From Lysobacterales bacterium (GTDB lineage: Bacteria; Pseudomonadota; Gammaproteobacteria; Xanthomonadales; Rhodanobacteraceae), in assembly GCA_021324945.1 (NCBI GenBank), contig JAJPID010000015.1, positions 1 through 35,564 on the forward strand: a stretch of DNA of 35,564 nucleotides. Reading direction: 5' to 3'. The notes under the pieces were generated by a model. The model was not told the origin of the DNA, searched no databases, and saw only the letters and a list, made by a program, of their open reading frames with translations. The translations under genes were made by a program, and so were the position numbers. Of the stretch, positions 22,009 through 31,335 are shown in pieces (position 1 is the first letter of the stretch; every line of letters starts with the position of its first letter).

Positions 22009-22014
22009 TGTTTC

Positions 22015-24771
22015 TCAATGCGCCTCATCCCAATTCGCACCCGATCCCACCTCCACCAGCAGTGGCACCGAGAGTTGCGCAGCGGCCTGCATGCGCTCGC
22101 GCACGCCGGCTGAAACTTGTTCCAGCGCATCGGCGCGCACTTCAAACACCAGCTCGTCGTGCACCTGCATCAGCATGTGCGCGTCGTCGTCGCGCTCCTG
22201 TAGCCAGTGGTCGATCTCGATCATCGCGCGCTTGATGATGTCGGCCGCCGTGCCCTGCATCGGTGCGTTGATCGCGGCGCGCTCGGCGCCGGCGCGTTGC
22301 GCGGCGTTTCGGGAACGCAGCGATTCCAGATAGAGGCGGCGGCCGAATAACGTTTCGACATAGCCATCGCGCTGCGCCTGCTCGCGCGTGGCATCCATGA
22401 ACGCGCGTACGCCGGGAAAGCGCTCGAAGTAGCGCGCGATATATTCGCCGGCTTCCAGCCGGCCGATGCCCAGCGCGCGCGACAGGCCGTGCGCGCTCAT
22501 GCCGTACATCAGGCCGAAATTGACCACCTTCGCGGCGCGGCGCTGGTTGGCATCGACGGATTCCGGCGGCACGCCGAACACTTCCGCGGCCGTGGCGCGG
22601 TGCACGTCGGCGCCGTCCTTGAACGCGCGGATCAAGGTATCGTCGCCGGAGAGATGCGCCATGATGCGCAACTCGATCTGCGAATAATCCGCCGCGAGCA
22701 CCTTCCACCCCGGCGGTGCGATGAAAGCCTGCCGGATACGGCGGCCCTCTTCGGATTTGATCGGGATGTTCTGCAGGTTCGGATCAGTGGATGAAATGCG
22801 TCCCGTAGCGACCGCCGCCTGGTTGTAGCAGGTGTGCACCCGGCCCGTGCGTGGGTTGATCATCAGCGGCAGCTTGTCCGTGTAGGTGCTGCGCAATTTC
22901 GCCAGCGCGCGGCAATCCAGGATCAGCCGCGGGAGCTCGTGCTGATCCGCGATCGCTTCCAGCGCTTCCTCGTTGGTCGAAGGCTGACCGGTCGGCGTTT
23001 TCATCACCGCCGGCAGTTTCAGTTCCTCGAACAGCAGCGCCTGCAACTGCTTCGGCGAATCGATGTTGAACTCGCGGCCCGCCAAGCCGTAAGCGCGCTG
23101 CTGGATTTCGTGCATGCGCTTGGCGAGTTCGTCACTCTGTCGTTTCAGCGCTTGCGCGTCGATCAGCACGCCGCGCCGCTCCATGCGCGCCAGCACCGAA
23201 ACCAGCGGCAGCTCGATCTCCTCGAACAATTTGCGCAGCGACGGCCGTTCCTGCACTTGCGGCCACAGCGCTTGATGCAGCCGCAAGGTGATGTCGGCGT
23301 CTTCCGCCGCGTAACGACAGGCCTGCTCCAGATCGACTTGCGAAAACGATATCTGCTTGGAACCCTTGCCGGTGACGTCGGAGTATTTGATCGTGTCGTA
23401 ATCCAGATAGCGCTTGGCCAGCGTGTCCATGTCGTGGCGCGAGGCGGTCGCGTTCAACACATAGGATTCCAACTGACTGTCGAACTTCAGCCCGCGCAGT
23501 TCGATGCCATGCAATCCCAGCACATTGATGTCGTACTTGGCATGCTGACCGAGTTTCGGTTTGGTCTGGTCCTCGAGGATCGGCTTCAGCGCGTTCAGCA
23601 CTTCCTCGCGCGGCAGTTGTTGCGGCACACCGGGGTAATCGTGACCGACCGGGATGTAACAGGCGCGACCTGCTTCCACGGCAAACGACAGCCCAACCAA
23701 GTCGGCGCGTACGGATTCCAGAGACGTGGTTTCGGTGTCGAAGGCGATCAGTTCGGCATTGCGCAGTTTTTCGATCAACGCGTCCAGTTGTGCGCGCGTG
23801 ATGACGAGTTCGTATTCGCCGGGCGCAGCTTGTGCCGGAGTCGCTTTCAAGACTCCGACTGTTGCGATTCCAAGGTCACGAGCCCCCAGTCCCGCTTGTC
23901 CATCTCCCGTCTCCTTTCCATGTACCGGCTCCTTGTCCAATTCCTTGAGCGCCTGCACGAACGCATAACGCCGATACAACTCGCGCAAGCTTTCCACGTC
24001 TCGCGGACGCAGCACCAGATCGCGCGGGCCGACTTCCAGTTCGCAATCGGTTTTGATGGTCGCGAGCTGCTTCGAAAGCGGCAGATGCGGCAGCGCACCG
24101 CGCAGGCTCTCACCGATCTTTCCGCCGATTTCATCGGCGTGCGCGATCACGCCATCGAGATCACCGTATTGCGCAATCCACTTGGCGGCGGTTTTCGGGC
24201 CGCACTTGGGCACGCCGGGGATGTTGTCGATGGAATCGCCCATCAGTGCCAGCAGATCGACCACGCGCTCGGGCGGCACGCCGAATTTTCCGATCACGCC
24301 GTCGCGATCCAGCACCGAGCCGGTCATGGTATTGACCAGGATGACGTGCGGCCCGACGAGCTGCGCGAAATCCTTGTCGCCGGTGGAAATGGTGACGTCG
24401 ATGCCTTCGGCCGCCGCGCGCCGCGCCAGCGTGCCGATTACGTCGTCGGCTTCCACACCCTCCACGCGCAGGATCGGCACGCCGAGCGCGTGCACGATCT
24501 TCAGCATTGGCTCGACCTGTGCGCGCAGGTCATCCGGCATCGCTGCGCGATTGGCCTTGTATTCGGCGTACAGCGCGTCGCGGAAGGTCGGGCCCGAAGC
24601 ATCCTGCACAAAGGCCGCGTAATCGGGCTTGGCGTTCAAGGTGGCGCGCAGCATGTTGACCACGCCGAACAGCGCGCCGGTCGGCTCCCCGGCCGGATTG
24701 GTCAGCGGCGGCAGCGCATGGAAAGCGCGATAGAGGTAACTGGAACCGTCGATCAGAACGAGGCTGGACAT
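22015..24771 (-). CDS. polA: DNA polymerase I
   Basis: A 918-residue repair and Okazaki-fragment polymerase. The N-terminal 5'-nuclease (about 1-280) has YKANRAAMPDDLR and LMGDSIDNIPGVPKCGPKTAAKW. The 3'-5' exonuclease (about 320-500) keeps FDTETTSL and the downstream YAAEDADIT acidic residues, so proofreading should be active. The polymerase domain has DYSQIELRIMAHLSGD (motif A), RRAAKVVNFGLMYGMS (O helix) and MQVHDELVFEV (motif C). The start is ATG 24771 with GAGAGAA upstream. Residues about 282-308 (GKETGDGQAGLGARDLGIATVG region) extend the inter-domain linker and are partly repeat-derived. Confidence 0.98.
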   Translation of the reverse strand: MSSLVLIDGSSYLYRAFHALPPLTNPAGEPTGALFGVVNMLRATLNAKPDYAAFVQDASGPTFRDALYAEYKANRAAMPDDLRAQVEPMLKIVHALGVPILRVEGVEADDVIGTLARRAAAEGIDVTISTGDKDFAQLVGPHVILVNTMTGSVLDRDGVIGKFGVPPERVVDLLALMGDSIDNIPGVPKCGPKTAAKWIAQYGDLDGVIAHADEIGGKIGESLRGALPHLPLSKQLATIKTDCELEVGPRDLVLRPRDVESLRELYRRYAFVQALKELDKEPVHGKETGDGQAGLGARDLGIATVGVLKATPAQAAPGEYELVITRAQLDALIEKLRNAELIAFDTETTSLESVRADLVGLSFAVEAGRACYIPVGHDYPGVPQQLPREEVLNALKPILEDQTKPKLGQHAKYDINVLGLHGIELRGLKFDSQLESYVLNATASRHDMDTLAKRYLDYDTIKYSDVTGKGSKQISFSQVDLEQACRYAAEDADITLRLHQALWPQVQERPSLRKLFEEIELPLVSVLARMERRGVLIDAQALKRQSDELAKRMHEIQQRAYGLAGREFNIDSPKQLQALLFEELKLPAVMKTPTGQPSTNEEALEAIADQHELPRLILDCRALAKLRSTYTDKLPLMINPRTGRVHTCYNQAAVATGRISSTDPNLQNIPIKSEEGRRIRQAFIAPPGWKVLAADYSQIELRIMAHLSGDDTLIRAFKDGADVHRATAAEVFGVPPESVDANQRRAAKVVNFGLMYGMSAHGLSRALGIGRLEAGEYIARYFERFPGVRAFMDATREQAQRDGYVETLFGRRLYLESLRSRNAAQRAGAERAAINAPMQGTAADIIKRAMIEIDHWLQERDDDAHMLMQVHDELVFEVRADALEQVSAGVRERMQAAAQLSVPLLVEVGSGANWDEAH
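23837..23925. repeat. Repeat-derived linker segment in polA
   Basis: The segment contains CGGAGTC-N8-GACTCCG (about 23837-23858) and CATCTCCCGTCTCC (about 23901-23914), the latter like the right arm of the soeB element. No complete left arm is evident, so it may be a decayed or half copy. It encodes the variable linker between the 5'-nuclease and exonuclease domains. Confidence 0.45.
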
Positions 24772-24860
24772 TCGGCGATTCTCTCACGCGCCTTTCGTGC
24801 GCGCCGCGTTCATGCGCGCGGTGTATGCTTGATCGCGTTCGGTGGACCGGAGTGACGGCG

Positions 24861-25322
24861 ATGAAGAAGCACCTGTTCGCGTTGATGCTGGAAATCGCGT
24901 TTAACGCGTTCACCGCTGCCGCCTTCGCGCAACAGTCCGATTCTCCACCCGCCAAAGGATCCGGCCTGCCACCGCCTGGCATCAACGATCCGGGCGTCAA
25001 GCCATCCTCGATTCCGTTGCCCAGCAGCAGCATTCCGCCGTCGGTCGCGCCCGCTGCTCAGCAGGACCAGAACGGCGACGCGGCGCCCACGGTTTCCGTG
25101 CACACCGAAAGCAACGGCGACACGGTCGAGGAATACCGCCGTGGCGCCGCGCTCTACATGGTGCGCATCACGCCCAAGAACGGCGTCACGCAGACCTTCA
25201 TGGTCAACGGCGGCACCGGCAAGCTGATCCGCGATCCGCGCATGGGGCCGGTCGATCCGGTGTATTACACGATCTACCAATGGGGCAACGCGCCGAAGCC
25301 GGCGAGCAGCAGCGATCAGTGA
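24861..25322 (+). CDS. DUF2782 secreted protein
   Basis: A 153-residue exported protein with a Sec signal (MKKHLFALMLEIAFN through AFA, cleavage near residue 23), a Pro/Ser-rich linker (30-65) and a conserved C-terminal domain (about 75-145: VEEYRRGAALYMVRITPKNGVTQTF, then GPVDPVYYTIYQWG). This is the DUF2782 family, commonly found divergent from polA in xanthomonads, function unknown. ATG 24861 follows CCGGAGTGACGGCG. It shares a 90-base intergenic region with polA. Confidence 0.85.
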   Translation: MKKHLFALMLEIAFNAFTAAAFAQQSDSPPAKGSGLPPPGINDPGVKPSSIPLPSSSIPPSVAPAAQQDQNGDAAPTVSVHTESNGDTVEEYRRGAALYMVRITPKNGVTQTFMVNGGTGKLIRDPRMGPVDPVYYTIYQWGNAPKPASSSDQ

Positions 25323-25332
25323 AAAATACCTT

Positions 25333-25372
25333 GTCATTCCGGGGCGCCGCTTCGCGTCGTTCCCGAAATGAC
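25333..25372. repeat. GTCATTCCGG...AATGAC palindromic repeat (copy 2)
   Basis: A 40-bp palindrome with ends GTCATTCCGGG and CCCGAAATGAC sits between the convergent DUF2782 and purH genes. It is a short form of the element at 18378-18464 and could end transcripts from both sides. Confidence 0.75.
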
Positions 25373-25400
25373 GACTCTGTTTATGCTCCCGAATGCCGAA

Positions 25401-26999
25401 TCAGTGGCGGAAATGCCGCACTCCGGTGAACACCATCGCCAGATCATGTTCGTCGGCCGCGGCGATCACTTCCTCGTCGCGCATCGAGCCGCCGGGTTGG
25501 ATCACCGCCACCACGCCAGCCTGCGCGGCCGCGTCGATGCCGTCGCGGAAGGGAAAGAACGCATCGGAAGCCATCACGCTGCCGGCGACTTTCAGATCCA
25601 CCTGCTCAGCCTTCAGCGCGGCGACTTGCGCGCTGACCACGCGGCTCATCTGGCCCGCGCCGATGCCGATGGTGCGGCCATCGCGCGCGTACACGATCGC
25701 GTTGGATTTGACGAACATCGCCACATGCCAGGCGAACAGCAGGTCGCGCAACTGATCCGCATCGGGCACGCGTTTGCTCACCACCTTCAGGTCGGAAAGC
25801 AGCAAGGTGTCGCGGTCGGAGTCCTGTACCAGCACGCCGCCGCCGATGCTGCGCATTTCGCGGGTGGAGACGGCCGATTCGGGCCACGCGTCCACCGCCA
25901 GCGCGCGCACGTTGGGTTTTTTCGCCAACGCGGTGAGCGCGTCGTTGTCGAATTCGGGCGCGATCAGCACTTCCACGAATTGCTTGGCTAGAATCGCGCG
26001 CACGGCCGCGCCATCCAGCGCGCGGTTGAAGGCGATGATGCCGCCGAACGCCGAGACCGGATCGCATGAGTAAGCGCGTTCCCAGGCTTGCACGATGTCG
26101 CCGGCCAGCGCCACGCCGCAGGGATTGGCGTGTTTAACGATCACGCACGCCGGCTGCTTGCCGAATGCCTTGACGCATTCCAGCGCGGTGTCGGCATCTG
26201 CATAGTTGTTGTACGAAAGTTCCTTGCCGGCCAGTACGCGCGCCGCGGCGATGCTGCCGGCCGGCGGCCGGCCGGAGACGTACAGCGCAGCGCCTTGATG
26301 CGGGTTTTCGCCGTAACGCAAATCGCGCACGCGCGTGAGCGCGAGGTGCAAGGTCGGCGCAAAGGCCGGCGAGCGTTCGTCATTCTCGGCGCGCGCGGAG
26401 AGCCAGTCCGCGATCATGCCGTCATAACGCGCGACGTGCGCGAACGCATTGGCCGCCAACCGCCGGCGCAATTCTGGCGTGGTGCCGCCTTCGCGGCGCA
26501 GCGTCTCGACGAAATCCGCGTAATCGGCGGGATCGGTCAACACCGCGACGCGCTCCTGGTTCTTGGCCGCGGCGCGCAGCATCGCCGGGCCGCCGATGTC
26601 GATGTTCTCGATCGCCTCGTCCCAGCCGACATCCGGCCGCGCAACGGTTTGCGCGAAGGGATAGAGATTCACCACCAGCAGGTCGATCGGCTCGATGCCG
26701 TGTTCGCGCATCACCGCATCGTCCGTGCCGTGCCGGCCCAGCAGGGCACCGTGCACCTTCGGATGCAGCGTCTTGACGCGACCGTTCATGATCTCCGGGA
26801 AGCCGGTGACGTCGCTGATTTCGCGCACCGGAATCTTCGCGTCGCGCAGCGTTTTCGCGCTGCCGCCGGTCGAGATCAGCTCCGCGCCCAGCGCGTGCAG
26901 TGCTCGCGCGAGGTCGAGCAAACCGTTCTTGTCGGAGACGCTGAGCAGCGCGCGGCGGACCGGAACGACCGCGGGACTTTTTGTCGAAGGCGCGCGCAC
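25401..26999 (-). CDS. purH: Bifunctional AICAR transformylase / IMP cyclohydrolase
   Basis: A 532-residue enzyme catalysing the last two steps of IMP synthesis. The N-terminal MGS-like cyclohydrolase domain starts [20 protein letters not shown] with STGGSAKTL and [20 protein letters not shown]; the C-terminal transformylase has the catalytic KHANPCG and ends [10 protein letters not shown]. No ATG is available near the expected N-terminus. GTG 26999, 16 bases after the fis stop, puts 15 residues before RRALLSV, close to the family norm; TTG 27035, inside fis, is the alternative. Close spacing suggests coupling with fis. purD, often next, is not present; a convergent gene follows. Confidence 0.95.
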   Translation of the reverse strand: MRAPSTKSPAVVPVRRALLSVSDKNGLLDLARALHALGAELISTGGSAKTLRDAKIPVREISDVTGFPEIMNGRVKTLHPKVHGALLGRHGTDDAVMREHGIEPIDLLVVNLYPFAQTVARPDVGWDEAIENIDIGGPAMLRAAAKNQERVAVLTDPADYADFVETLRREGGTTPELRRRLAANAFAHVARYDGMIADWLSARAENDERSPAFAPTLHLALTRVRDLRYGENPHQGAALYVSGRPPAGSIAAARVLAGKELSYNNYADADTALECVKAFGKQPACVIVKHANPCGVALAGDIVQAWERAYSCDPVSAFGGIIAFNRALDGAAVRAILAKQFVEVLIAPEFDNDALTALAKKPNVRALAVDAWPESAVSTREMRSIGGGVLVQDSDRDTLLLSDLKVVSKRVPDADQLRDLLFAWHVAMFVKSNAIVYARDGRTIGIGAGQMSRVVSAQVAALKAEQVDLKVAGSVMASDAFFPFRDGIDAAAQAGVVAVIQPGGSMRDEEVIAAADEHDLAMVFTGVRHFRH

Positions 27000-27015
27000 G
27001 GATTGGCGCGGCGCT

Positions 27016-27318
27016 TCAGACCAGACCGTGCGCAAGCAGTTTCTTGCGCAGGGTGGCGCGGTTGATGCCGAGCGCTTCGGCCGCGCGGCTCTGGTTGCCG
27101 CCGCACCAGTTCAATACTTCACTGAGCAACGGCGCTTCCACCTCGTGCATCAGCAACGCGTACAGGCCTTCGGAGCATCGTGTACCGTGCAGATCCGTAA
27201 GATAACGGCGCGCGCTGCGCGCCACGCATTCGCGCAACGCAGCGGCGCCCGCGTCGGCAGTATGCAACGGCGTTGGGGAATTCAGAACCGCGGCTTCCAC
27301 GTTCTTGTTGTGTGACAA
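27016..27318 (-). CDS. fis: Fis nucleoid-associated protein
   Basis: A small (94-100 residue) Fis-type DNA-binding protein. The C-terminal helix-turn-helix [26 protein letters not shown] is diagnostic, and [15 protein letters not shown] is the core dimer helix. It bends DNA and regulates growth-related genes such as rRNA operons. No ATG exists in frame: TTG 27318 gives 100 residues and GTG 27300 gives 94, the latter nearer to Fis length. A rare start codon would suit a tightly controlled protein, but this is inference. It lies between the DUF3426 gene and purH as in xanthomonads. Confidence 0.92.
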   Translation of the reverse strand: MSHNKNVEAAVLNSPTPLHTADAGAAALRECVARSARRYLTDLHGTRCSEGLYALLMHEVEAPLLSEVLNWCGGNQSRAAEALGINRATLRKKLLAHGLV

Positions 27319-27376
27319 GCGATGCGTTGCGCACCCGGGTTGGTGAGTGTAGCGCCGTCTGGTGCGGATGGTAAGA

Positions 27377-27452
27377 GTGGGGTTACGGGTTGTATGTCAT
27401 GATTTGAGCTTTGAACCGGTAAGCCAAAACCCATACCCCATCACCCACAACC
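27377..27452. repeat. Degenerate GGGTTGTGGG-type palindrome
   Basis: GTGGGGTTACGGGTTGT (27377-27393) is loosely mirrored by AAACCCATACCCC and CACCCACAACC (to 27452). This iterated G-rich/C-rich inverted repeat occupies most of the gap between fis and the DUF3426 gene, so the fis promoter must lie within or next to it. Confidence 0.5.
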
Positions 27453-27453
27453 G

Positions 27454-28236
27454 TCATTCAAACCCGAACTCGAATGCCACCGCATTCTTGCCGGGATCTT
27501 CCACTTCGAACACCGCCGCGACCGTGCCGCCCGGGGGCAAACCGGCCGCGCGCGTTTTCGGATCGACGATGTATTCGGAAGGACGGAAGCGGCGCATCGC
27601 GATCGCGTTGCCGTCCAGATCCGCGAGCGAGATGCGGATCAGCGGGTAGGGTTGGGTGAAATCCGCATCATTCCGGATCGTGGCGCTGATGATCAGCGCG
27701 CCCGGCACGCTCGGGTGCGGACGGATGTCACGCGACAGCAACGTCAATTTCGAAACGTCCTTGATGGGCGGCAGCGTGCACCGCAACGCTGCGCAGATGT
27801 GCGCCAGCAACGGCCGCGTGCTCGAGTCCGTGGCCAACGATGCGCGATTGGCCCACGCCAGTTGCGCGAGCAGCAGCAGCGACAACACCGCGCAGCCGGC
27901 GATCCAGCGGCCGTTGTGCATCGTGTTGCGCGACGGGCGGGGGCGCACGAAAGCAGGCGGAGCTACCGCCGGCGCGTGCGTTGCGGCGGAATCGTTTTGC
28001 GCGTCTGCGGCGTCGGGCAGCGGACGGAACACCGGCTGCACCAGCAGGGGCGGTTCGGCGATCGGCGGCTGCACCGGCAAACCGGAAAAGGGTTCCGGCG
28101 GCAGCGTTTCGCTTAAGGATGGCAGTGCATCGAACACCATCGTGCAATGGCCGCAACGTACGCTACCGTGCCCTTGCGCGAGCACCGCTGCATCCAATGA
28201 ATAGACCGTCAGGCATTCGGGGCACTGGGTGTACAT
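27454..28236 (-). CDS. Zinc-ribbon / DUF3426 membrane protein
   Basis: A 260-residue protein. An N-terminal MJ0042-type zinc ribbon (CPEC at 5-8 and CGHC at 28-31) is followed by a Pro-rich linker (40-105), one membrane helix (about 111-129) and a C-terminal beta domain (about 150-260) matching DUF3426. The topology puts the zinc ribbon in the cytoplasm and DUF3426 in the periplasm. Function is unknown. ATG 28236 is chosen because the family begins MYTQCP; the upstream in-frame stretch is low-complexity. It lies between prmA and fis, an order conserved in related bacteria. Confidence 0.88.
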   Translation of the reverse strand: MYTQCPECLTVYSLDAAVLAQGHGSVRCGHCTMVFDALPSLSETLPPEPFSGLPVQPPIAEPPLLVQPVFRPLPDAADAQNDSAATHAPAVAPPAFVRPRPSRNTMHNGRWIAGCAVLSLLLLAQLAWANRASLATDSSTRPLLAHICAALRCTLPPIKDVSKLTLLSRDIRPHPSVPGALIISATIRNDADFTQPYPLIRISLADLDGNAIAMRRFRPSEYIVDPKTRAAGLPPGGTVAAVFEVEDPGKNAVAFEFGFE

Positions 28237-28278
28237 CGACGGGAGGGAGGGCGGAGACGGAGAAGAGCGTAGCAACGA

Positions 28279-28320
28279 GTGTCATTCCGACGGAAGCCGG
28301 GCCCCGGCGTCTTTGGCTTT
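28279..28320. repeat. Half palindrome overlapping the prmA 3' end
   Basis: GTGTCATTCCGACGG, then GCCGGGCCCCGGC, begins just outside prmA and runs into its last codons. The opening matches the GTCATTCC repeats at 18378 and 25333. The last dozen residues of PrmA are therefore probably repeat-encoded. Confidence 0.5.
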
Positions 28321-29223
28321 TTCTCGTGCGCCGGTGATACGAACCCAGTCTTCGCGTTGCGAGATATGCAAATCGGCGAAGCCGCACGCTGTATAGCGCT
28401 CCAGCAATTCATGTTCCTGTCCGGCCAGGATGCCGGATAAAGCGAATGGCGCGGCAGGTTTCAACAGCGTGGCGAACGCGGGCGCGAGCTCCCGCAATGG
28501 CCGACTGAGAATATTGGCGACCAGCGCGTCGCAGCGCGTGTTTTTCGGTAGATCGTTGGGTGCATACAGCGAGAGACGATCATTGACACCATTGCGTTCC
28601 GCGTTGTCGCGCGACGCGAGCACGGCTTGCGGATCGTTGTCCACGCCGATCGCGTGCGACGCGCCGAGTTTCAACGCGGCGATCGCCAGCACTCCGGAGC
28701 CGCAGCCGTAGTCGATGATCGCCTTGCCGGAGAGATCGATTGCGTCCAGCCATTCCAGGCACAACGCAGTCGTGGGATGCGTGCCGGTGCCGAAGGCGAG
28801 GCCGGGGTCGAGGCGGACGATCGCGATCTCGCTTTCATCAGTGGGCGGCTCGATGTTCCACGGATAAATCCACAGCCGCTTGCCGAAACGCATCGGCCGG
28901 AAGCGATCCATCCAGGCGCGTTCCCAATCCCGATCGGCGACTTCGTGCAGGCCGATCGCATCCGGCGAAAGCTCCGGCAACTCATAATGCAGCGCGTTCA
29001 CCAGCGCATGGCGATCCACATCGTCGTCGAACAGCGCATTCAACACCAGCGTTCGCCACAACGGCGTTTCGCCCACACCGGGTTCGAAGATCGCGCGCTC
29101 GTCCGGCGTTTCCGCATCGGCATCCAGCAGCGTGATCGAGAGTGCGCCCAGTTCTTCCAACGCAGCTTCGGCGCGCGGTTGCTGTCTGGCGGAAAGCTTC
29201 AGCGAGAGTTCGAGAAAAGCCAC
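28282..29223 (-). CDS. prmA: Ribosomal protein L11 methyltransferase
   Basis: A 313-residue SAM-dependent enzyme that trimethylates ribosomal protein L11. The N-terminal substrate-recognition domain (1-100) starts MAFLELSLKL; GLAFGTGTHPTT (141-152) and DYGCGSGVLA (171-180) form the SAM site, and VANILSRPL is the NPPF-like motif. It starts with GTG 29223, directly abutting the TGA stop of the membrane-protein gene, so the two are translationally coupled. The C-terminal tail EKAKDAGARLPSE is longer than usual and overlaps a palindromic repeat. Confidence 0.95.
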   Translation of the reverse strand: MAFLELSLKLSARQQPRAEAALEELGALSITLLDADAETPDERAIFEPGVGETPLWRTLVLNALFDDDVDRHALVNALHYELPELSPDAIGLHEVADRDWERAWMDRFRPMRFGKRLWIYPWNIEPPTDESEIAIVRLDPGLAFGTGTHPTTALCLEWLDAIDLSGKAIIDYGCGSGVLAIAALKLGASHAIGVDNDPQAVLASRDNAERNGVNDRLSLYAPNDLPKNTRCDALVANILSRPLRELAPAFATLLKPAAPFALSGILAGQEHELLERYTACGFADLHISQREDWVRITGAREKAKDAGARLPSE

Positions 29224-29928
29224 TCAATCCTCAGCCAGTGCGTGCGCATTCCGCTCCACGATCCACCCCTGCCGCCGGCGCAAGATGCGCACGCCGCCGT
29301 ACAGGTAGTTGATGCTGAAGAGCAGTGTCAGCGCGATCAGCAGCAGATGCCAGCGCTGCGTCAGCATCGCCTGGGGAAACCGGCGCACCAGCCACCATGC
29401 GAAACCCTGGAACATCACCGCCGTGGGCATCATGAAACCGATGTTGACGCGCTGGTCGTGGATGATGTCGGCCAGCAGCGCGCGTTCGGGCGGGCTGTCG
29501 AAATCCTCCTCGCGCTGCCGCACCAGATGCAGGTCGTAACCGTACAGACCCCACACCACCGCGGCGTACAACGCGTTCAAGGCGAACCAGTGTTCGGGAT
29601 TCGAAACCTGGCTCAAGGCCACGGCTTCGATCAGCGTCGCGGCGAAGTAGATGAAGGTGTGGCCGAACTCCAATGGCCAGCCAATGAACGACAGCGTGTG
29701 CACCAGCGAGCGCGACCAGAAAATCAGCACGGTCAGCAGGCCCGTGGCGATGTACGGCCATACTTCCCATTGCAACCCGATCAGCGGCTGCACCGCGCTC
29801 GCCGCCAGCACGCCGAGCGCCAGGCCCTGGATGATGCTGATCAGGGTCAGCTCGATGCCGACCACCGTGTCGTGCAACTGAATGCGCACGGCTCGGCGCC
29901 GGTTGCGCAGCTCGGAATCGATGGACAT
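29224..29928 (-). CDS. Uncharacterised six-helix membrane protein in the acc operon
   Basis: A 234-residue integral membrane protein that I do not recognise. It has a short charged cytoplasmic start ([17 protein letters not shown]), about six hydrophobic segments (near 26-48, 55-75, 84-104, 115-135, 160-182, 190-212) and a charged loop ([26 protein letters not shown], about 137-162). There is no signal peptide or known catalytic motif. The ATG has a strong GGAGG ribosome binding site. It lies 34 bases after accC and abuts prmA, so it is embedded in the fatty-acid/translation gene run. A role in lipid or membrane metabolism is only a guess. Confidence 0.85.
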   Translation of the reverse strand: MSIDSELRNRRRAVRIQLHDTVVGIELTLISIIQGLALGVLAASAVQPLIGLQWEVWPYIATGLLTVLIFWSRSLVHTLSFIGWPLEFGHTFIYFAATLIEAVALSQVSNPEHWFALNALYAAVVWGLYGYDLHLVRQREEDFDSPPERALLADIIHDQRVNIGFMMPTAVMFQGFAWWLVRRFPQAMLTQRWHLLLIALTLLFSINYLYGGVRILRRRQGWIVERNAHALAED

Positions 29929-29962
29929 CGCTTGCCTCCGAATTCCGCCACATGCGCTGCGA

Positions 29963-31331
29963 TCAGGTCAGCGCGATGCCTTTTTCCTTGCGCTCTGCGA
30001 TGCGCTTTTCCAGGTAATGGATGTTTTGCCCACCCTGCTGGAAGCCGCCATCGTTCATGATGCGCTGCTGCAGCGGGATGTTGGTCTTGACGCCGTCGAT
30101 GACCATCTCGCCCAGCGCGATGCGCATGCGCGCCAGCGCGGTCGCACGGTCTCGGCCGTGCACGATGAGCTTGCCAATCATCGAATCGTAGTTGGGCGGA
30201 ATCTTGTAGCCGTCGTAAAGGTGCGTGTCGATGCGCACGCCCGGGCCGCCCGCACCTTCGAAGCGTTTCACCGTGCCGGGCGAAGGCATGAATGTATCGG
30301 GGTCTTCGGCGTTGATGCGGCATTCGATCGCGTGGCCGTTGATCTTGATGTCTTCCTGTCTGATCGAAAGTTTTTCGCCTGATGCAATCAGCAATTGCTC
30401 GCGCACCAGGTCCACGCCGGTGATCAATTCCGTGACCGGATGCTCGACCTGGATGCGCGTGTTCATCTCGATGAAATAGAAGCGCCCGTTCTCGAACAGG
30501 AATTCGAACGTGCCGGCGCCGCGGTACCCGATGCGGATGCAGGCTTCCACGCATACCTTGCCGATCTGTGCGCGCAACTCGGGCGTGATGCCCGGCGCCG
30601 GCGCTTCTTCCACCACTTTCTGATGCCGGCGTTGCATCGAGCAATCGCGCTCGCCCAGGTGAATCGCGTTGCTTTGGCCGTCGGCCAACACCTGGATTTT
30701 CCACGTGACGCGGGTTCTCCAGGAATTTCTCCATGTAGACCTGCGGATTGCCGAACGCCGCCCGCGCTTCGGCGCGGGTGGTCGCGATGGCGTTGCCGAG
30801 GTGCGCCTCGGTGTGCACGACGCGCATGCCGCGCCCGCCGCCGCCGCCCGCGGCCTTGATGATCACGGGATAGCCGATCTCGCGCGCGATGCGCATGCTC
30901 TCGTTGACGTCCTCGCCCAGCGGGCCGCCGGAACCCGGCACGCAGGGCACCCCGGCGGCCTTCATGGCCTTGATGGCTTCGACCTTGTCGCCCATCAGGC
31001 GGATCACCGGCGCGGTCGGACCGATGAAGACGAAGCCGGATTGCTCGACCGCTTCGGCAAAATCCGCGTTCTCCGACAAAAAGCCATAGCCGGGATGGAT
31101 CGCCGTGGCGTCCGTCACTTCCGCGGCAGCGATGATCGCGGGGATGTTCAAATAACTCTGCGCCGCCGGCGCGGGACCGATGCATACAGCCTCATCAGCC
31201 ATGCCGACGTGCTTGAGATTGCGATCGACAGTGGAATGCACCGCAACCGTTTTTATTCCCAGCGTGTGGCAAGCGCGCAGCACGCGCAGGGCGATCTCGC
31301 CGCGGTTGGCAATCAGAACCTTGTCGAGCAT
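29963..31331 (-). CDS. accC: Biotin carboxylase of acetyl-CoA carboxylase, with apparent frameshift
   Basis: AccC carboxylates biotin on AccB using ATP and bicarbonate. The first frame runs from [20 protein letters not shown] through the ATP-grasp glycine loop [16 protein letters not shown] to FLENPRHVE; the second frame then continues [38 protein letters not shown] and [12 protein letters not shown] to the natural end. The break is at a run of four A (minus strand; TTTT at 30697-30700), where three A would restore EIQVLADG. All catalytic motifs are present across the two frames and the total is about 455 residues, normal for AccC. As accC is essential, a sequencing or assembly error is the likeliest cause. 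Confidence 0.9.
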
Positions 31332-31335
31332 GGCA

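Noticed and set aside
22834-24855. A 673-codon plus-strand open frame opposite polA
   Set aside because: It mirrors polA in a GC-rich genome, shows Arg/Gln/His-rich composition without domains, and polA is intact on the other strand.
28627-30060. A 477-codon plus-strand open frame across prmA, the membrane protein gene and part of accC
   Set aside because: It spans several real genes on the opposite strand and has no recognisable motif.
30691-30710. Programmed ribosomal frameshift in accC
   Set aside because: Restoring the frame needs a +1 shift, and no slippery site, in-frame early stop or stimulator typical of known +1 events is visible. A sequencing or assembly error is simpler.
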